Shown: positions 52,240-62,844 of the stretch, piece by piece
How the letters are laid out: each line of letters opens with the position of its first letter
Numbering within the stretch: the first letter of the stretch is position 1
NCBI RefSeq assembly: GCF_051020765.1
Contig: NW_027469103.1
Location: forward strand, 806,001 to 870,000
Origin: Lasioglossum baleicum
Taxonomy: Eukaryota; Arthropoda; Insecta; Hymenoptera; Halictidae
Direction: 5' to 3'
DNA length: 64,000 nucleotides
Notes under the pieces: model-generated
What the model saw: the letters and a program-made list of their open reading frames with translations, nothing else
What the model was told of the DNA's origin: nothing
Database searches by the model: none
Program-made: the position numbers and the translations under genes

Positions 52240-54040
52240 TGTCACGTCCTGGCGGGGCTATAAGAGCAAGAGAAGAGAATACCGCGGCCCGGCTACTCTA
52301 CTCTTCCACTGACTGACATTTAATAAAAGTGTTGGTCTTTTTATCAACAGACTAGGACCCGATGCCGACACCTGCATGCAGTCTTACACAGATGAATGAT
52401 GCACGCGACCCTGAAACATACGCGGTAATATGTTCCACTTACTTTTACGCTTCGCTTGCTTGTCGATTGACACGAGACATGAATTCGCAACGGATGAACA
52501 GCTACGGTTGCGCTGATGGCCTTGAATACGGTCCGCTCTGCTTGACAGGCGTTGATCCAAATGGCTGGAAACGACCTTCAAGGATTGACGACTGCGCCAA
52601 ACTCTGTCACGTCAATATTTGGCAGGAACGACCTCCAATGGTTGACAGCTGGCTGCTACGGTATTGTAGACGGATGCGCTCGCTGAGGAAACGGGCGTGG
52701 ACGCTGTACGATACCGTGAATCTAACTCACGAATATCGTCCGCGTGATTGACGATATTTTAACTAGCGAAAACGGGCGTGGACGCTGTGCGATCCCGTGA
52801 ATTTATCTCGCGAATATCGTCCGCGTGGTTGACGATATTTTGATTCGAGAAAACGGACGTGGATGCTGCGGAGCTTGCTATGCGAGCAAGTCTGTCACTA
52901 TCACGCACGTACGCGAACACGTTGAAACAGGAAATTGAATAAGGAATATTATTCGCGAACTTTCCAGTGAGAACTCTATCTCTAACTAACAACGTGTCAC
53001 TTCAAACTACGAAGTTAGGAGCAAGGAAATAATAATTGGGATTTAGATTGACTCTGGTAAAACAAAGTATATTATAAACGTAAAAGAATACAAAGGTAAA
53101 GATGCTTATTATTAACGAAATCGAAATACGTACTAAGTACGAAATATGAAACGCAATAAAAATGTTTAATTGAATAAACGAAGTAATGTTTGAATTAAAC
53201 GAATAAGAATACGATATTACTGAATGGTATTAGGGACTGTGTCTAAACAGTATGGATTTGGAAAGATTGTGTCTAAACAATCTGGATTTGGAAAGACTAT
53301 GTCTAAATAGTCTGGACTTGGAAGATTGACGAAAACTCGACTGACCCACTCGGGTCCCCGGAGAGGACTGAGGAGAATCGAACGTTCGTCGACGAATAAT
53401 GTTCGTCCGAAAAATGCTGACTTCGCAAAAGGGGACCGTGTCCTCTTTGTGCCGGTCTTCGTCGTAAACAGCGCGATGGCCGCCGCACTAGAGTCAGCAG
53501 TTTTCGTTCCCAGTGGTGCAGGACTCGAAAATTAAGTGGTAACCATTGGCGTACCTATTTATTTATTTAAATAAATTGGGACTTAGAATATTTTCGAGCG
53601 CTTGCTCTTGCAAGGCGTTTCGATGTAAATTTTATATGTCATATGATTAGTTGACATCATTTGTCGACCGATCATATGTTTGAAAATATTCTAAGTACTT
53701 TTGAAAATTACCAAAAATCGAAATTTTGGTAAAGTCTAAACAAACGCGAATTGAGAACCTAACCTACAAATTTTTAGGTTAGTTTCATGATTTTCGCTCA
53801 CGAGTCCAATGATATTTCAATCCTCGAGTTTGGGCCATTTTTGGCTATTTTAGGATTTTGACAGATTTTGGATTTTAGGTTATGTTGATGGATTTCAATC
53901 AGATGTACGTGGTGTTAAGGATTCATTGTTATGAAGGATTTTTAGGAGTTTTGGAATCTTTAAAGGGGAACGCTCGCTCTTATGTATCTAATTTTACATG
54001 TAGTCTTAAAGCTAACGTCGGAGGTGCGACCGACGTCACA
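52240..54040 (-). repeat. Solo family A LTR in B1 gag
   Basis: 1801 bp, flanked by cagt (52236-52239, 54041-54044). Complete LTR with no internal sequence, so a solo LTR left by recombination. Confidence 0.95.
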
Positions 54041-54625
54041 CAGTACTGTTCGTAGCTTATCGCAAAGTTGTGAGATCGTACGTATGTTTTCGCCTTCAAT
54101 GGCAGCGTACGCACGATCGGAAAGTTTATTGCAGATTAGTTTAGTAAGGGCACGTTCTATGGATTCGGGGATAGAATCACGCGCGCGTTTGCAGGCGCGG
54201 ATGAATTTTAGGACGGGAATCGATGTTCCGTCGAATTTGGGTACGAGTTCTGCGGCTTGTTTCAACGCGAAATTTCCTGTTGGCTCATATTGCGGGGTTT
54301 CGCGTGGCTCTGATAATGAAGGTTCTCGCGTGTTAGAGACGTTACTGGGGCCTGGTGTAGGCGCTTGGTGACGTAAGTTTTGGTTCAAGGCTTGAATATT
54401 GTGGAGCTCTTTGCGTATTTCATCGAGCATGTTATTTTGATTCTGTGCGTCTTCTTCATATTTAAGACGCAATTTAGCAATGAATTCGGTTTGCTCTTTT
54501 AAATATTCCTCTTTACGGGCGAGATCTTGCGCGTAAAGAAGTAGCTCTTCCTCGGTTGGCGGAGGAAGGTCTTGATTAGGATCCGCTCGGGGATCCGTTT
54601 GGGATCGTGTGATTGGGCGAGACAT
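54041..54625 (-). pseudogene. gag: gag N-terminal part of B1
   Basis: ATG at 54625 (MSRPITRSQT). Charged coiled-coil-like N-terminus and the first part of the capsid-like domain (KFDGTS, FIRACKRARD), ending at LRTVL where the solo A LTR cuts it. About 80% similar by eye to the C1 gag. Confidence 0.92.
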
Positions 54626-54731
54626 TTTGCGATATTAGTGTGAATTCTTACTCGACACACGATATAGAGAACAAATGTCAGACGTACGAAAACAATTTGT
54701 TAATGGTTCAACTACCGGCGACCGTTTTCGT

Positions 54732-54749
54732 GTCCTACCGACTGCGCCA
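54732..54749 (-). other. Primer-binding site of B1
   Basis: TGGCGCAGTCGGTAGGAC on the minus strand, five bases from the LTR end; tRNA-Ser type. Confidence 0.88.
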
Positions 54750-54953
54750 AATTTTGTTACGTCACGTCCCACGTCCTAGGCAAAGGAGATGACCCCAGGA
54801 GGCGGCACGTGGAATTGATGAGGAAACGGTCTTTTACGCCAAGACAGCCAGACGGGCAGTCATATGCGCTAGGACACCGATAGTCATTTGGAAAATCGGC
54901 ACCCGCTTGCAGTCAACGCGGATGGCGATACTTATACGTAAACGCAACGAACG

Positions 54954-55003
54954 CGGTGAGTTGACATGGGGTAAAGATGGATACAAGATACTGATTCTCA
55001 CCG
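54954..55003 (-). promoter_or_regulatory. Splice-donor-like hairpin in B LTR
   Basis: CGGTGAG/CTCACCG, 7-bp stem with 36-base loop, just after the LTR ORF stop; equivalent to 30072-30122 in family C although the loops differ in sequence. Confidence 0.55.
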
Positions 55004-55018
55004 GTTTGTTGTTACGCC

Positions 55019-55435
55019 TTAATAATACTGTCGCAGGAGTTGTTTCCTCTGCGCTGCGTAGACCTCGTACTGTGGGTCCTCGATGCAAATATCTTCCAGG
55101 CGAGGAAGATTGGGAAGACGCAACGTAATACGTTGACGTGGTGACAGGAACGTGCTGTTGGTGATGACGCAACGAGGACGTGGCAGGATCACTGTGTCCT
55201 GGCTGTCGTCGTCGTCAGAGATGTCTATGAGATCGATGATCTCATAGCGGGCAGCTGGTGTAACGTTGACAGGCGTGGAACGCGAGAGATCCGCGTGGTT
55301 GATCTCTGTGTTCGGAATCGGACGGCACGGACAACCGTATACCGATACGTAATCTGACGCGTCACACTCGATATTCTCGGTCGTGACGTGTTCGACGCAT
55401 GAGGAGAGAGGAGCGAAAGGAACTTGGTTTAACAA
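55019..55435 (-). CDS. LTR-internal ORF, family B version (138+ aa)
   Basis: Homologous to the copy at 34511 and differing by a few residues (STPV for STLV, CIED for CSED). No ATG; probable 3' exon. Function unknown. Confidence 0.62.
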   Translation of the reverse strand: MLNQVPFAPLSSCVEHVTTENIECDASDYVSVYGCPCRPIPNTEINHADLSRSTPVNVTPAARYEIIDLIDISDDDDSQDTVILPRPRCVITNSTFLSPRQRITLRLPNLPRLEDICIEDPQYEVYAAQRKQLLRQYY

Positions 55436-57014
55436 CTCCTTCTCAAGAAATCCTTTATAGGAATTTTGTCTATGTTCTGAATGAAAAAGGGAAAATTGGC
55501 CAGGGGTTCCCCGGAGGCGCTGGCCAGCGGTATTCCACCTGTGACTTTAATAAAATGTAGTTATTGAAAAGGTCCGCTCGTTCATTGACACTACCCAAGC
55601 GGAGCGGACGAACTGGCCTCCAAGCCGGGTCACTGTGTAACGAACGAGGGCACTGTTAGAACTGTCACTATAGATCTAGCACTGCACGTATTCCTTGTGT
55701 GAACTGTCACTTGATGGAGACTTGATCGAACACTTGACCGAGAAAACACTTGACCGATCAAAATGTCGCTTGCAGACGTATTGTCTCGGCGGAGCTGTAA
55801 GCTTCTCCCTTTGTGACCGAGTTTCAATACTCAACAAGTGCACGATTGCTAATGGAAACAATTGTTCAAAATGTCGCTTGCAGACGTATTGTCTCGGCGG
55901 AGCTGTAAGCTTCTCCCTTTGTGACCGAGTTTCAATACTCTACAAGTGCACGATAAACGAAGATATAGTTTGAATATCGGAGAGAAATAGGTCACTGAAT
56001 TGATTGAATTGTAAGAGAAGTCACTCGCGAAGTTCTGGTAAAATAAGATATATTATAATAATAACTTGGTTACACTTGGTTACAATTGTATTAATATAAA
56101 TGTGAATATGAATTAAATGAATTAATTGCGTAGGAGTTAGTAAATGAATTAGTATTGGAATAGAGACTGCGTTGAGTCGGAATTGGTATTGAGTTTGAAT
56201 TAGAATTGGAATTAGATTTGGAATTGGAATTGTAGAACAAACGTCGATGAACGTCGAAGCGCGAATTAGAAGAGCGCAGGTCGACACGTCTGCTCACTTC
56301 GCTGGCTTGGGCCAGACTGACTGATGTCGTTGTGTGAGAATGGAGTGAGCGCAGACCGACACGTCCGCTCACTCCGCTGGCTAGCACCAGACTGATGCAA
56401 GAGGCAGCTCTGCGTAGCCTCCTTCGCTCGGAGTGGGGGTTGCTGACGCTGCAGTCCCTTTGTCCTCGCTCGTCGGAGTGGTGACGGGTGCAAGACTGCT
56501 GACGTTGCAGTCTCTTTGTCCTCGCTCTCGACAGAGTGGTGACGCGTGCAAGACTGCTGACGTTGCGATCTCTTTGTTCTCGAGGTGGCGTTTACTCGAG
56601 CGGAGTTGAGGATTTGAACAAGTTGTAAGTGTAGATGAGGGTTTGAACAAGTGTTAAGTGTAGATGAGGGTTTAAACAAGTTATAAGTGTAGATGAGGGT
56701 TTGAACAAGTGTTAGGTCAGATTGAGAGTTTGGAGTGGTGGTTGGGTTTAGAACAATTGGGAGAGTCGAGATTTAAGTAGTGATGGGTATTAGAACAAGT
56801 TTAGGGAAAGTTGTGGGTGAAGTAGTGATGGGTTTAAGATGTATTAGAATTAGAACAAGAGTTTGATAGCGATGGGTTTAAGAGATATTAGATTTAGAAC
56901 AAGAGTTTGATAGCGATGGGTTTAAGAGGTATTATGTACTTAATATTTAATCTTAGCCTAGAATCGAGGTACGGTCCTCGATTTGACCAACGTCGGAGGT
57001 CGTCCGACGTAACA

Positions 57015-57184
57015 ATAGCAATATCGGTTGTCCTAGTGCATATGACAGCCCGCGGCTGTCTCGGCACGAAAGACCACTCCTCAATTACTTTTCATATATC
57101 CACCGTCCGTCTGTCATTGTTCTTGAGTGCCATCCTTTTCTCTCTCTTGGTACCTGTAACAAAAACACAGTGACGGACGTGACA
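57015..57184 (+). repeat. Solo C LTR, last segment
   Basis: Final 170 bases of the solo LTR begun at 28138, from the second atag copy to GGACGTGACA, followed by the atac duplication. It has a small rearranged stretch (about 57085-57145) compared with other C LTRs. Confidence 0.9.
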
Positions 57185-57670
57185 ATACCAGTGCTTCGAT
57201 CTTGTTATTCTTGTGTTAGTTCAACACCATCTTCCAATTCAGTTCTTGCATCGAATATATTAAACTCGTGACATATCCGGACTTGGTCTAAAGTGCGCAG
57301 TGGAAACGCTGAGCCGCCAATAAGGAATTTGAAGCGAGTCATAGAGAAGTTCTCGTGCCACGTCTAGAATTGGTCAAAAAGTGCGCAGTGGAAACGCTGA
57401 GCCGCCACTATAGACGTGAAGCGAGTTAACTACCAAAAAGGTTAATAACAAATGGAAGTTCATTTTCATTATCTTATTAATATTCCGTCATTACTATTCC
57501 TTACCCATGCGACGCCCACGTCGAGCGGGACGCAAGTATCAACTTGCTAAATTGAGACGCGCGTTGAGAAATAAAGCGGTGCTCGATCAAATCATTGCCA
57601 CTACCGAGTGGACAGAACTTCTGGGAACCACCGAGCACATTCCGTGTGACGCGTCCGATTACGTTTCTGT
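57185..57670 (+). repeat. Family C 3' LTR of C2, second segment
   Basis: Continuation of the LTR begun at 27337, up to the B2 insertion at 57671 (flank ctgt). The remainder lies outside the window. Confidence 0.9.
57507..57670 (+). pseudogene. LTR-internal ORF of C2, truncated
   Basis: First 54 codons of the 172-aa family C LTR ORF, cut at SDYVSV by the B2 LTR. Confidence 0.85.
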
Positions 57671-59886
57671 TGTTACGTCACGCCCCACGTCCTAGGCAAA
57701 GGAGATGACCCCAGGAGGCGGCACGTGGAATTGATGAGGAAACGGTCTTTTACGCCAAGACAGCCAGACGGGCAGTCATATGCGCTAGGACACCGATAGT
57801 CATTTGGAAAATCGGCACCCGCTTGCAGTCAACGCGGATGGCGATACTTATACGTAAACGCAACGAACGCGGTGAGTTGACATGGGGTAAAGATGGATAC
57901 AAGATACTGATTCTCACCGGTTTGTTGTTACGCCTTAATAATACTGTCGCAGGAGTTGTTTCCTCTGCGCTGCGTAGACCTCGTACTGTGGGTCCTCGAT
58001 GCAAATATCTTCCAGGCGAGGAAGATTGGGAAGACGCAACGTAATACGTTGACGTGGTGACAGGAACGTGCTGTTGGTGATGACGCAACGAGGACGTGGC
58101 AGGATCACTGTGTCCTGGCTGTCGTCGTCGTCAGAGATGTCTATGAGATCGATGATCTCATAGCGGGCAGCTGGTGTAACGTTGACAGGCGTGGAACGCG
58201 AGAGATCCGCGTGGTTGATCTCTGTGTTCGGAATCGGACGGCACGGACAACCGTATACCGATACGTAATCTGACGCGTCACACTCGATATTCTCGGTCGT
58301 GACGTGTTCGACGCATGAGGAGAGAGGAGCGAAAGGAACTTGGTTTAACAACTCCTTCTCAAGAAATCCTTTATAGGAATTTTGTCTATGTTCTGAATGA
58401 AAAAGGGAAAATTGGCCAGGGGTTCCCCGGAGGCGCTGGCCAGCGGTATTCCACCTGTGACTTTAATAAAATGTAGTTATTGAAAAGGTCCGCTCGTTCA
58501 TTGACACTACCCAAGCGGAGCGGACGAACTGGCCTCCAAGCCGGGTCACTGTGTAACGAACGAGGGCACTGTTAGAACTGTCACTATAGATCTAGCACTG
58601 CACGTATTCCTTGTGTGAACTGTCACTTGATGGAGACTTGATCGAACACTTGACCGAGAAAACACTTGACCGATCAAAATGTCGCTTGCAGACGTATTGT
58701 CTCGGCGGAGCTGTAAGCTTCTCCCTTTGTGACCGAGTTTCAATACTCAACAAGTGCACGATTGCTAATGGAAACAATTGTTCAAAATGTCGCTTGCAGA
58801 CGTATTGTCTCGGCGGAGCTGTAAGCTTCTCCCTTTGTGACCGAGTTTCAATACTCTACAAGTGCACGATAAACGAAGATATAGTTTGAATATCGGAGAG
58901 AAATAGGTCACTGAATTGATTGAATTGTAAGAGAAGTCACTCGCGAAGTTCTGGTAAAATAAGATATATTATAATAATAACTTGGTTACACTTGGTTACA
59001 ATTGTATTAATATAAATGTGAATATGAATTAAATGAATTAATTGCGTAGGAGTTAGTAAATGAATTAGTATTGGAATAGAGACTGCGTTGAGTCGGAATT
59101 GGTATTGAGTTTGAATTAGAATTGGAATTAGATTTGGAATTGGAATTGTAGAACAAACGTCGATGAACGTCGAAGCGCGAATTAGAAGAGCGCAGGTCGA
59201 CACGTCTGCTCACTTCGCTGGCTTGGGCCAGACTGACTGATGTCGTTGTGTGAGAATGGAGTGAGCGCAGACCGACACGTCCGCTCACTCCGCTGGCTAG
59301 CACCAGACTGATGCAAGAGGCAGCTCTGCGTAGCCTCCTTCGCTCGGAGTGGGGGTTGCTGACGCTGCAGTCCCTTTGTCCTCGCTCGTCGGAGTGGTGA
59401 CGGGTGCAAGACTGCTGACGTTGCAGTCTCTTTGTCCTCGCTCTCGACAGAGTGGTGACGCGTGCAAGACTGCTGACGTTGCGATCTCTTTGTTCTCGAG
59501 GTGGCGTTTACTCGAGCGGAGTTGAGGATTTGAACAAGTTGTAAGTGTAGATGAGGGTTTGAACAAGTGTTAAGTGTAGATGAGGGTTTAAACAAGTTAT
59601 AAGTGTAGATGAGGGTTTGAACAAGTGTTAGGTAAGATTGAGAGTTTGGAGTGGTGGTTGGGTTTAGAACAATTGGGAGAGTCGAGATTTAAGTAGTGAT
59701 GGGTATTAGAGGTATTAGAATTAGAACAAGAGTTTGATAGCAATGGGTTTAAGAGATATTAGAATTAGAACAAGAGTTTGGTAGCGATGGGTTTAAGAGG
59801 TTGTTATGTACTTAATATTTAGTCTTAACCTAGAATCGAGGTACGGTCCTCGATTCGACCAACGTCGGAGGTCGTCCGACGTAACA
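57671..59886 (-). repeat. Family B 3' LTR of B2
   Basis: 2216 bp, about 44 bp shorter than the B1 LTRs because of a loss in the short tandem repeats near 59710. TGTTACGTCGGACG start at 59886. Confidence 0.93.
57935..58351 (-). CDS. LTR-internal ORF, family B version (B2)
   Basis: Same as the copy at 55019, intact, no ATG. The acidic DISDDDDS motif is retained. Confidence 0.62.
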   Translation of the reverse strand: MLNQVPFAPLSSCVEHVTTENIECDASDYVSVYGCPCRPIPNTEINHADLSRSTPVNVTPAARYEIIDLIDISDDDDSQDTVILPRPRCVITNSTFLSPRQRITLRLPNLPRLEDICIEDPQYEVYAAQRKQLLRQYY

Positions 59887-60190
59887 CCTCCCTCGCCGGA
59901 GAAGAGATTTCTCGGAGTGAAATCTCTCGGTCCGAGGTTGTGTTCGGTGAACGCTCGCATTACAATTTTTGGTTTTGAGACGCATCGTTAGTGAGCGATC
60001 CGCGCAGGGAGCTCAGTTCTCGGCGCACGTTGACTGTATTAACAGTACGAAACACTGGATGCACTGAGATGTTGTCTGATTCTGCGCGAGGAGTTGGGGT
60101 AGGTTTCGCAATGTCCGACAGTCTATAATCGCAATGTTCATTATTTGACTGTCTTTTATTGGGGTCTTGGGAGGGAATGGGCTCACTTAT
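59887..60190 (-). pseudogene. env: Env tail remnant of B2
   Basis: About 300 bp nearly identical to the end of the B1 env (36507-36810): the DNISVHPVFR tail and non-coding sequence before the LTR. The rest of env, including all ectodomain and membrane segments, is absent. The tail is out of frame with the Cys-rich gene upstream (60208-60780), which stops before it. Confidence 0.85.
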
Positions 60191-60207
60191 TTCACTGTTG
60201 TTGCCAT

Positions 60208-60780
60208 TTAGTTCGTGATGAGGTGTTCCTCCATGTCCGAGTCTGAATCCTCGTCCGAACTTCCTTCGGATGAATCGGAGTCATCTGATGAGTCGGAGAC
60301 CTCTGGGTTTTCTAACATGATGCCCTGTCCGGCCAGCATGCTCAGGCATTCTCGGCAATCCATTACTGGAGTTTCGGTGCATATCGGACCACCGCATTCT
60401 TCGCAATCGTTTTGGACGGAGTACATTCGCTGGTGATTCCAAATTCTTACATTGGAAATGACTGTTCTCTGGCTACAGTCATAGCAAAGTTTCCTTCCGT
60501 CGGGCGTTATTCTTATCCTGCCATTGTAGCAGGAGATTTCGAGCAAGTAGGTGGGAATTGCAGGTGGTCTCTTCTGACCGGCCTTCCTGATTGGAAGTTG
60601 TTTGCACATTTTGATGAGTGTTTTAACGTGCTTTTTCGTAATGTTGCTTGAGCGGTGGGCGATTGCAGAATGACTGCTCTTCTGCTTTGTTTGTTCGATG
60701 TGGGTTAGTGGGGGGTGAGCAAGTCCAACCGGCAGGGGAATACTGAGTATGGATAAGTAATCTCCCTGTTGACTCGGCAT
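60208..60780 (-). CDS. Cys-rich acidic-tailed protein 2 of B2 (190 aa)
   Basis: I do not recognise the family. From ATG 60780: a Ser/Lys-rich N-terminal half, then CYNGRxRI...GRKLCYDCS (about residues 92-111), CEECGGPIC...ETPVMDCRECL (about 130-150), and a very acidic Ser/Asp/Glu tail. The spaced CxxC pairs suggest a zinc-binding domain. It shares the domain with the protein at 60861-61271, so the two are tandem duplicates. The frame is open far upstream, through the linker of B2, so it could also be the end of a longer fusion. It occupies the place of env. Confidence 0.65.
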   Translation of the reverse strand: MPSQQGDYLSILSIPLPVGLAHPPLTHIEQTKQKSSHSAIAHRSSNITKKHVKTLIKMCKQLPIRKAGQKRPPAIPTYLLEISCYNGRIRITPDGRKLCYDCSQRTVISNVRIWNHQRMYSVQNDCEECGGPICTETPVMDCRECLSMLAGQGIMLENPEVSDSSDDSDSSEGSSDEDSDSDMEEHLITN

Positions 60781-60860
60781 TTTGCTCCCCTTGTTGGTTA
60801 GAGTAATCACTCTTGTCTCAGGTGACGAGATTACGGCTTTGGCACAAACACTCTGCATCT

Positions 60861-61271
60861 CTAATTTGCTTGAGTATTGGTGTCTTCGTCCGAGGAAGAG
60901 GTGCTTGAGTTTTCGTCCTCTTCTTCGTCGTCCGTGAGAATTTCGCCTCTTTCTCTTCTTATTCTGGCAGTGTCTGTTGCTGCCCGATCCAGTGCGAGGA
61001 GGAAGCTGCAGTGGATGCATTCCAATATTGGGGTTTCCCTCAATATGGGTTTTGTACACGCGTCGCATGCGTTCTTCTTTTTCCTTGTAAGAACGTGCGT
61101 GTATACGATGACCCTCCTGACTACCGCAGTGAGGCTGCAGGCAAGGCATAGTTCTCTGCCATTTAGGGAGATTCTGTGTCTGCCATTGTAGCAGAATATT
61201 CCTTGGTATCTGTAGATGAAGTCTCCGGCTTTGTTCGCCGATGGTCTCGCCGGTTGTAAGTGTCCGCACAT
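60861..61271 (-). CDS. Cys-rich acidic-tailed protein 1 of B2 (136+ aa)
   Basis: Unknown family. The listed ATG is at 61271, but the frame is open at least 35 codons further upstream and seems protein-like there. It has FCYNGRxRI...GRELCLACS, a Lys-rich stretch, CDACTKPI...ETPILECIHC, and an acidic DDEEEDE/SSDED tail. The cysteine plan and the ETP(I/V)xxC motif match protein 2. Its frame differs from the protease-linker frame by one base, so separate initiation, splicing or frameshift would be needed. Confidence 0.65.
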   Translation of the reverse strand: MCGHLQPARPSANKAGDFIYRYQGIFCYNGRHRISLNGRELCLACSLTAVVRRVIVYTHVLTRKKKNACDACTKPILRETPILECIHCSFLLALDRAATDTARIRRERGEILTDDEEEDENSSTSSSDEDTNTQAN

Positions 61272-61375
61272 GTTGATTGTGTTTGTGGATACTGGACACG
61301 ATGTGGTAGGCGGCTGGGAACAGGCTGGGATTCTGGCTGTAGGAACTTCTTCGAAGTGCTGCTGTCGTTTGTTCT

Positions 61376-61578
61376 GTATCTTCCGGCGGTGGAAGGAGAT
61401 TCTGTCGACGCTGGGTTTCGGATTTCGCTCGCTTATCGGTGTTGACCGGACGCGTGATTATCGCGGATTCTAATTTCGCGTCAGCGGAGGACTGTAATGA
61501 AATCTCCTGGGAGGGTTTCTTATCGCGAGTCGCAGGAGATGCTACAATCATTGTTCGCGGGTTATCGCAGAGGTATAG
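61376..61578 (-). pseudogene. Protease-env linker of B2
   Basis: About 68 codons nearly identical to the B1 linker at 38757-38964 (PRTMIxASPAT, KKPSQEISLQ, SETQRRQNLL). It marks the upstream border of the replaced region and is cut at 61578 by a C LTR. Confidence 0.85.
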
Positions 61579-62844
61579 TGTTACGTCGTCCGATGTACGA
61601 CGTTGGCCTTGTACACACACTATGTATACAAGGTCTGATCTGCATAAGATCCATACACCGTCCCCTAGACATAAGAGCATAGTATTAAGATCTCATTATT
61701 GTATTGTTCTAATCCTTATCTCCGTCTCTACCCATCACCATAACTTCACCTTGATCAACACCTTACCTCAGTTTCAACCCATCACCACGACACATAATGC
61801 AATAAAGTATTGCATCACTCTGGAAGCATCTAGAAGCTTCTAGAAACGTCGAGAAGTCCAAAGACTGCTGCATCAGCAGTCCCACGCTCGTAGAGGGCAA
61901 TAGGACAGCCACGAGACTGCAGCGTCAGCAGAAATGCACGTGCAGTCCCCGGGAGCGAAGACGCTGCTGCGTCAGCGGTTCTCCCACTCCGACGACCGAA
62001 GAACAAAGAGACTGCAGCGTCAGCTATCCCCACTCCGAACGAAGGAGGCAAGGCAAAGCGGACGCTTGCATCAGTCCGCCTTCAGCCAGCGACTCGCACA
62101 GACGTGCCTACCTGGCCTCAGAGTCAGTCCGGCTTCAAGAGCAGACGTGTTCAGTCTAGCTCCGCGATAGTGAAGTGTGTCGATCCTTCACTCCTAATTC
62201 CAATTCCAATTCCAACTCTAACTCAACTCAACTCAAGTCCTAATTCTCATACATTATTCCTATAACATATTACAATATCCATTATTCATTAATCCAATTA
62301 CTACTCCTATTATAATACTACTTACATATTGTATACCAGTGTACTTACCAGTTCTTATTTAATATATTGTTGTTATACCAGTGCTTCGATCTTGTTATTC
62401 TTGTGTTAGTTCAACACCATCTTCCAATTCAGTTCTTGCATCGAATATATTAAACTCGTGACATATCCGGACTTGGTCTAAAGTGCGCAGTGGAAACGCT
62501 GAGCCGCCAATAAGGAATTTGAAGCGAGTCATAGAGAAGTTCTCGTGCCACGTCTAGAATTGGTCTAAAGAGCGCAGTGGAAACGCTGAGCCGCCACTAT
62601 AGACGTGAAGCGAGTTAACTACCAAAAAGGTTAATAACAAGTGGAAGTTCATTTTCATTATATTATTAATATTCCATCATTACTATTCCTTACCCATGCG
62701 ACGCCCACGTCGAGCGGGACGCAAGTATCAACTTGCTAAATTGAGACGCGCGTTGAGAAATAAAGCGGTGCTCGATCAAATCATTGCCACTACCGAGTGG
62801 ACCGAACTTCTGGGAACCACCGAGCACATTCCGTGTGACGCGTC
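61579..62844 (+). repeat. Family C LTR in B2, 5' part
   Basis: TGTTACGTCGTCC start at 61579 after flank atag; includes the heat-shock-like site (about 61831-61845) and palindromes. Interrupted at 62844 by a family A LTR (flank cgtc). Solo or full element is not decidable here. Confidence 0.9.
62696..62844 (+). pseudogene. LTR-internal ORF, truncated by A LTR
   Basis: First 49 codons of the 172-aa family C LTR ORF, cut after IPCDAS by the LTR at 62845. Confidence 0.85.

Larger units (their letters stand above)
34247..57014 (-). mobile_element. Family B element B1, full length with three insertions
   Basis: Minus-strand element flanked by atag on both sides (34243-34246, 57015-57018). Order on the minus strand: 5' LTR, primer site, gag, protease, linker, env, 3' LTR. 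Inserted in it are a solo C LTR (38965-40922), A4 (42075-51052) and a solo A LTR (52240-54040). Its coding frames are open on both sides of each insertion, so it was intact when hit. The LTRs are both 2260 bp and I noticed only about four differences between them. Confidence 0.93.
54755..57014 (-). repeat. Family B 5' LTR of B1
   Basis: 2260 bp with the same internal features as the 3' LTR. The donor-like hairpin lies at 54954-55003 on the minus strand. Confidence 0.94.
28138..57184 (+). mobile_element. Solo family C LTR carrying nested insertions
   Basis: A single C LTR in three segments (28138-28380, 32685-34246, 57015-57184), flanked by atac on both sides (28134-28137 and 57185-57188) and sitting in another C LTR. 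No internal element sequence of its own remains, so it is a solo LTR formed by LTR-LTR recombination. Insertions C3 and B1 split it. Confidence 0.9.
57671..61578 (-). mobile_element. Family B element B2 with replaced env (3' part)
   Basis: Minus-strand element: 3' LTR 57671-59886, then an env tail, then about 1185 bp of sequence not found in B1 that encodes two Cys-rich proteins, then the protease-env linker up to 61578. There a C LTR interrupts it, so its 5' half is outside the window. Borders of the new sequence relative to B1 are near 60190 and 61376. Confidence 0.85.

Noticed and set aside
60208..61680. A single 490-aa protein across B2
   Set aside because: The first codons are in the inserted C LTR and the middle is an out-of-frame reading of the 136-aa Cys-rich ORF; only the last 190 codons and the short linker look like real protein.
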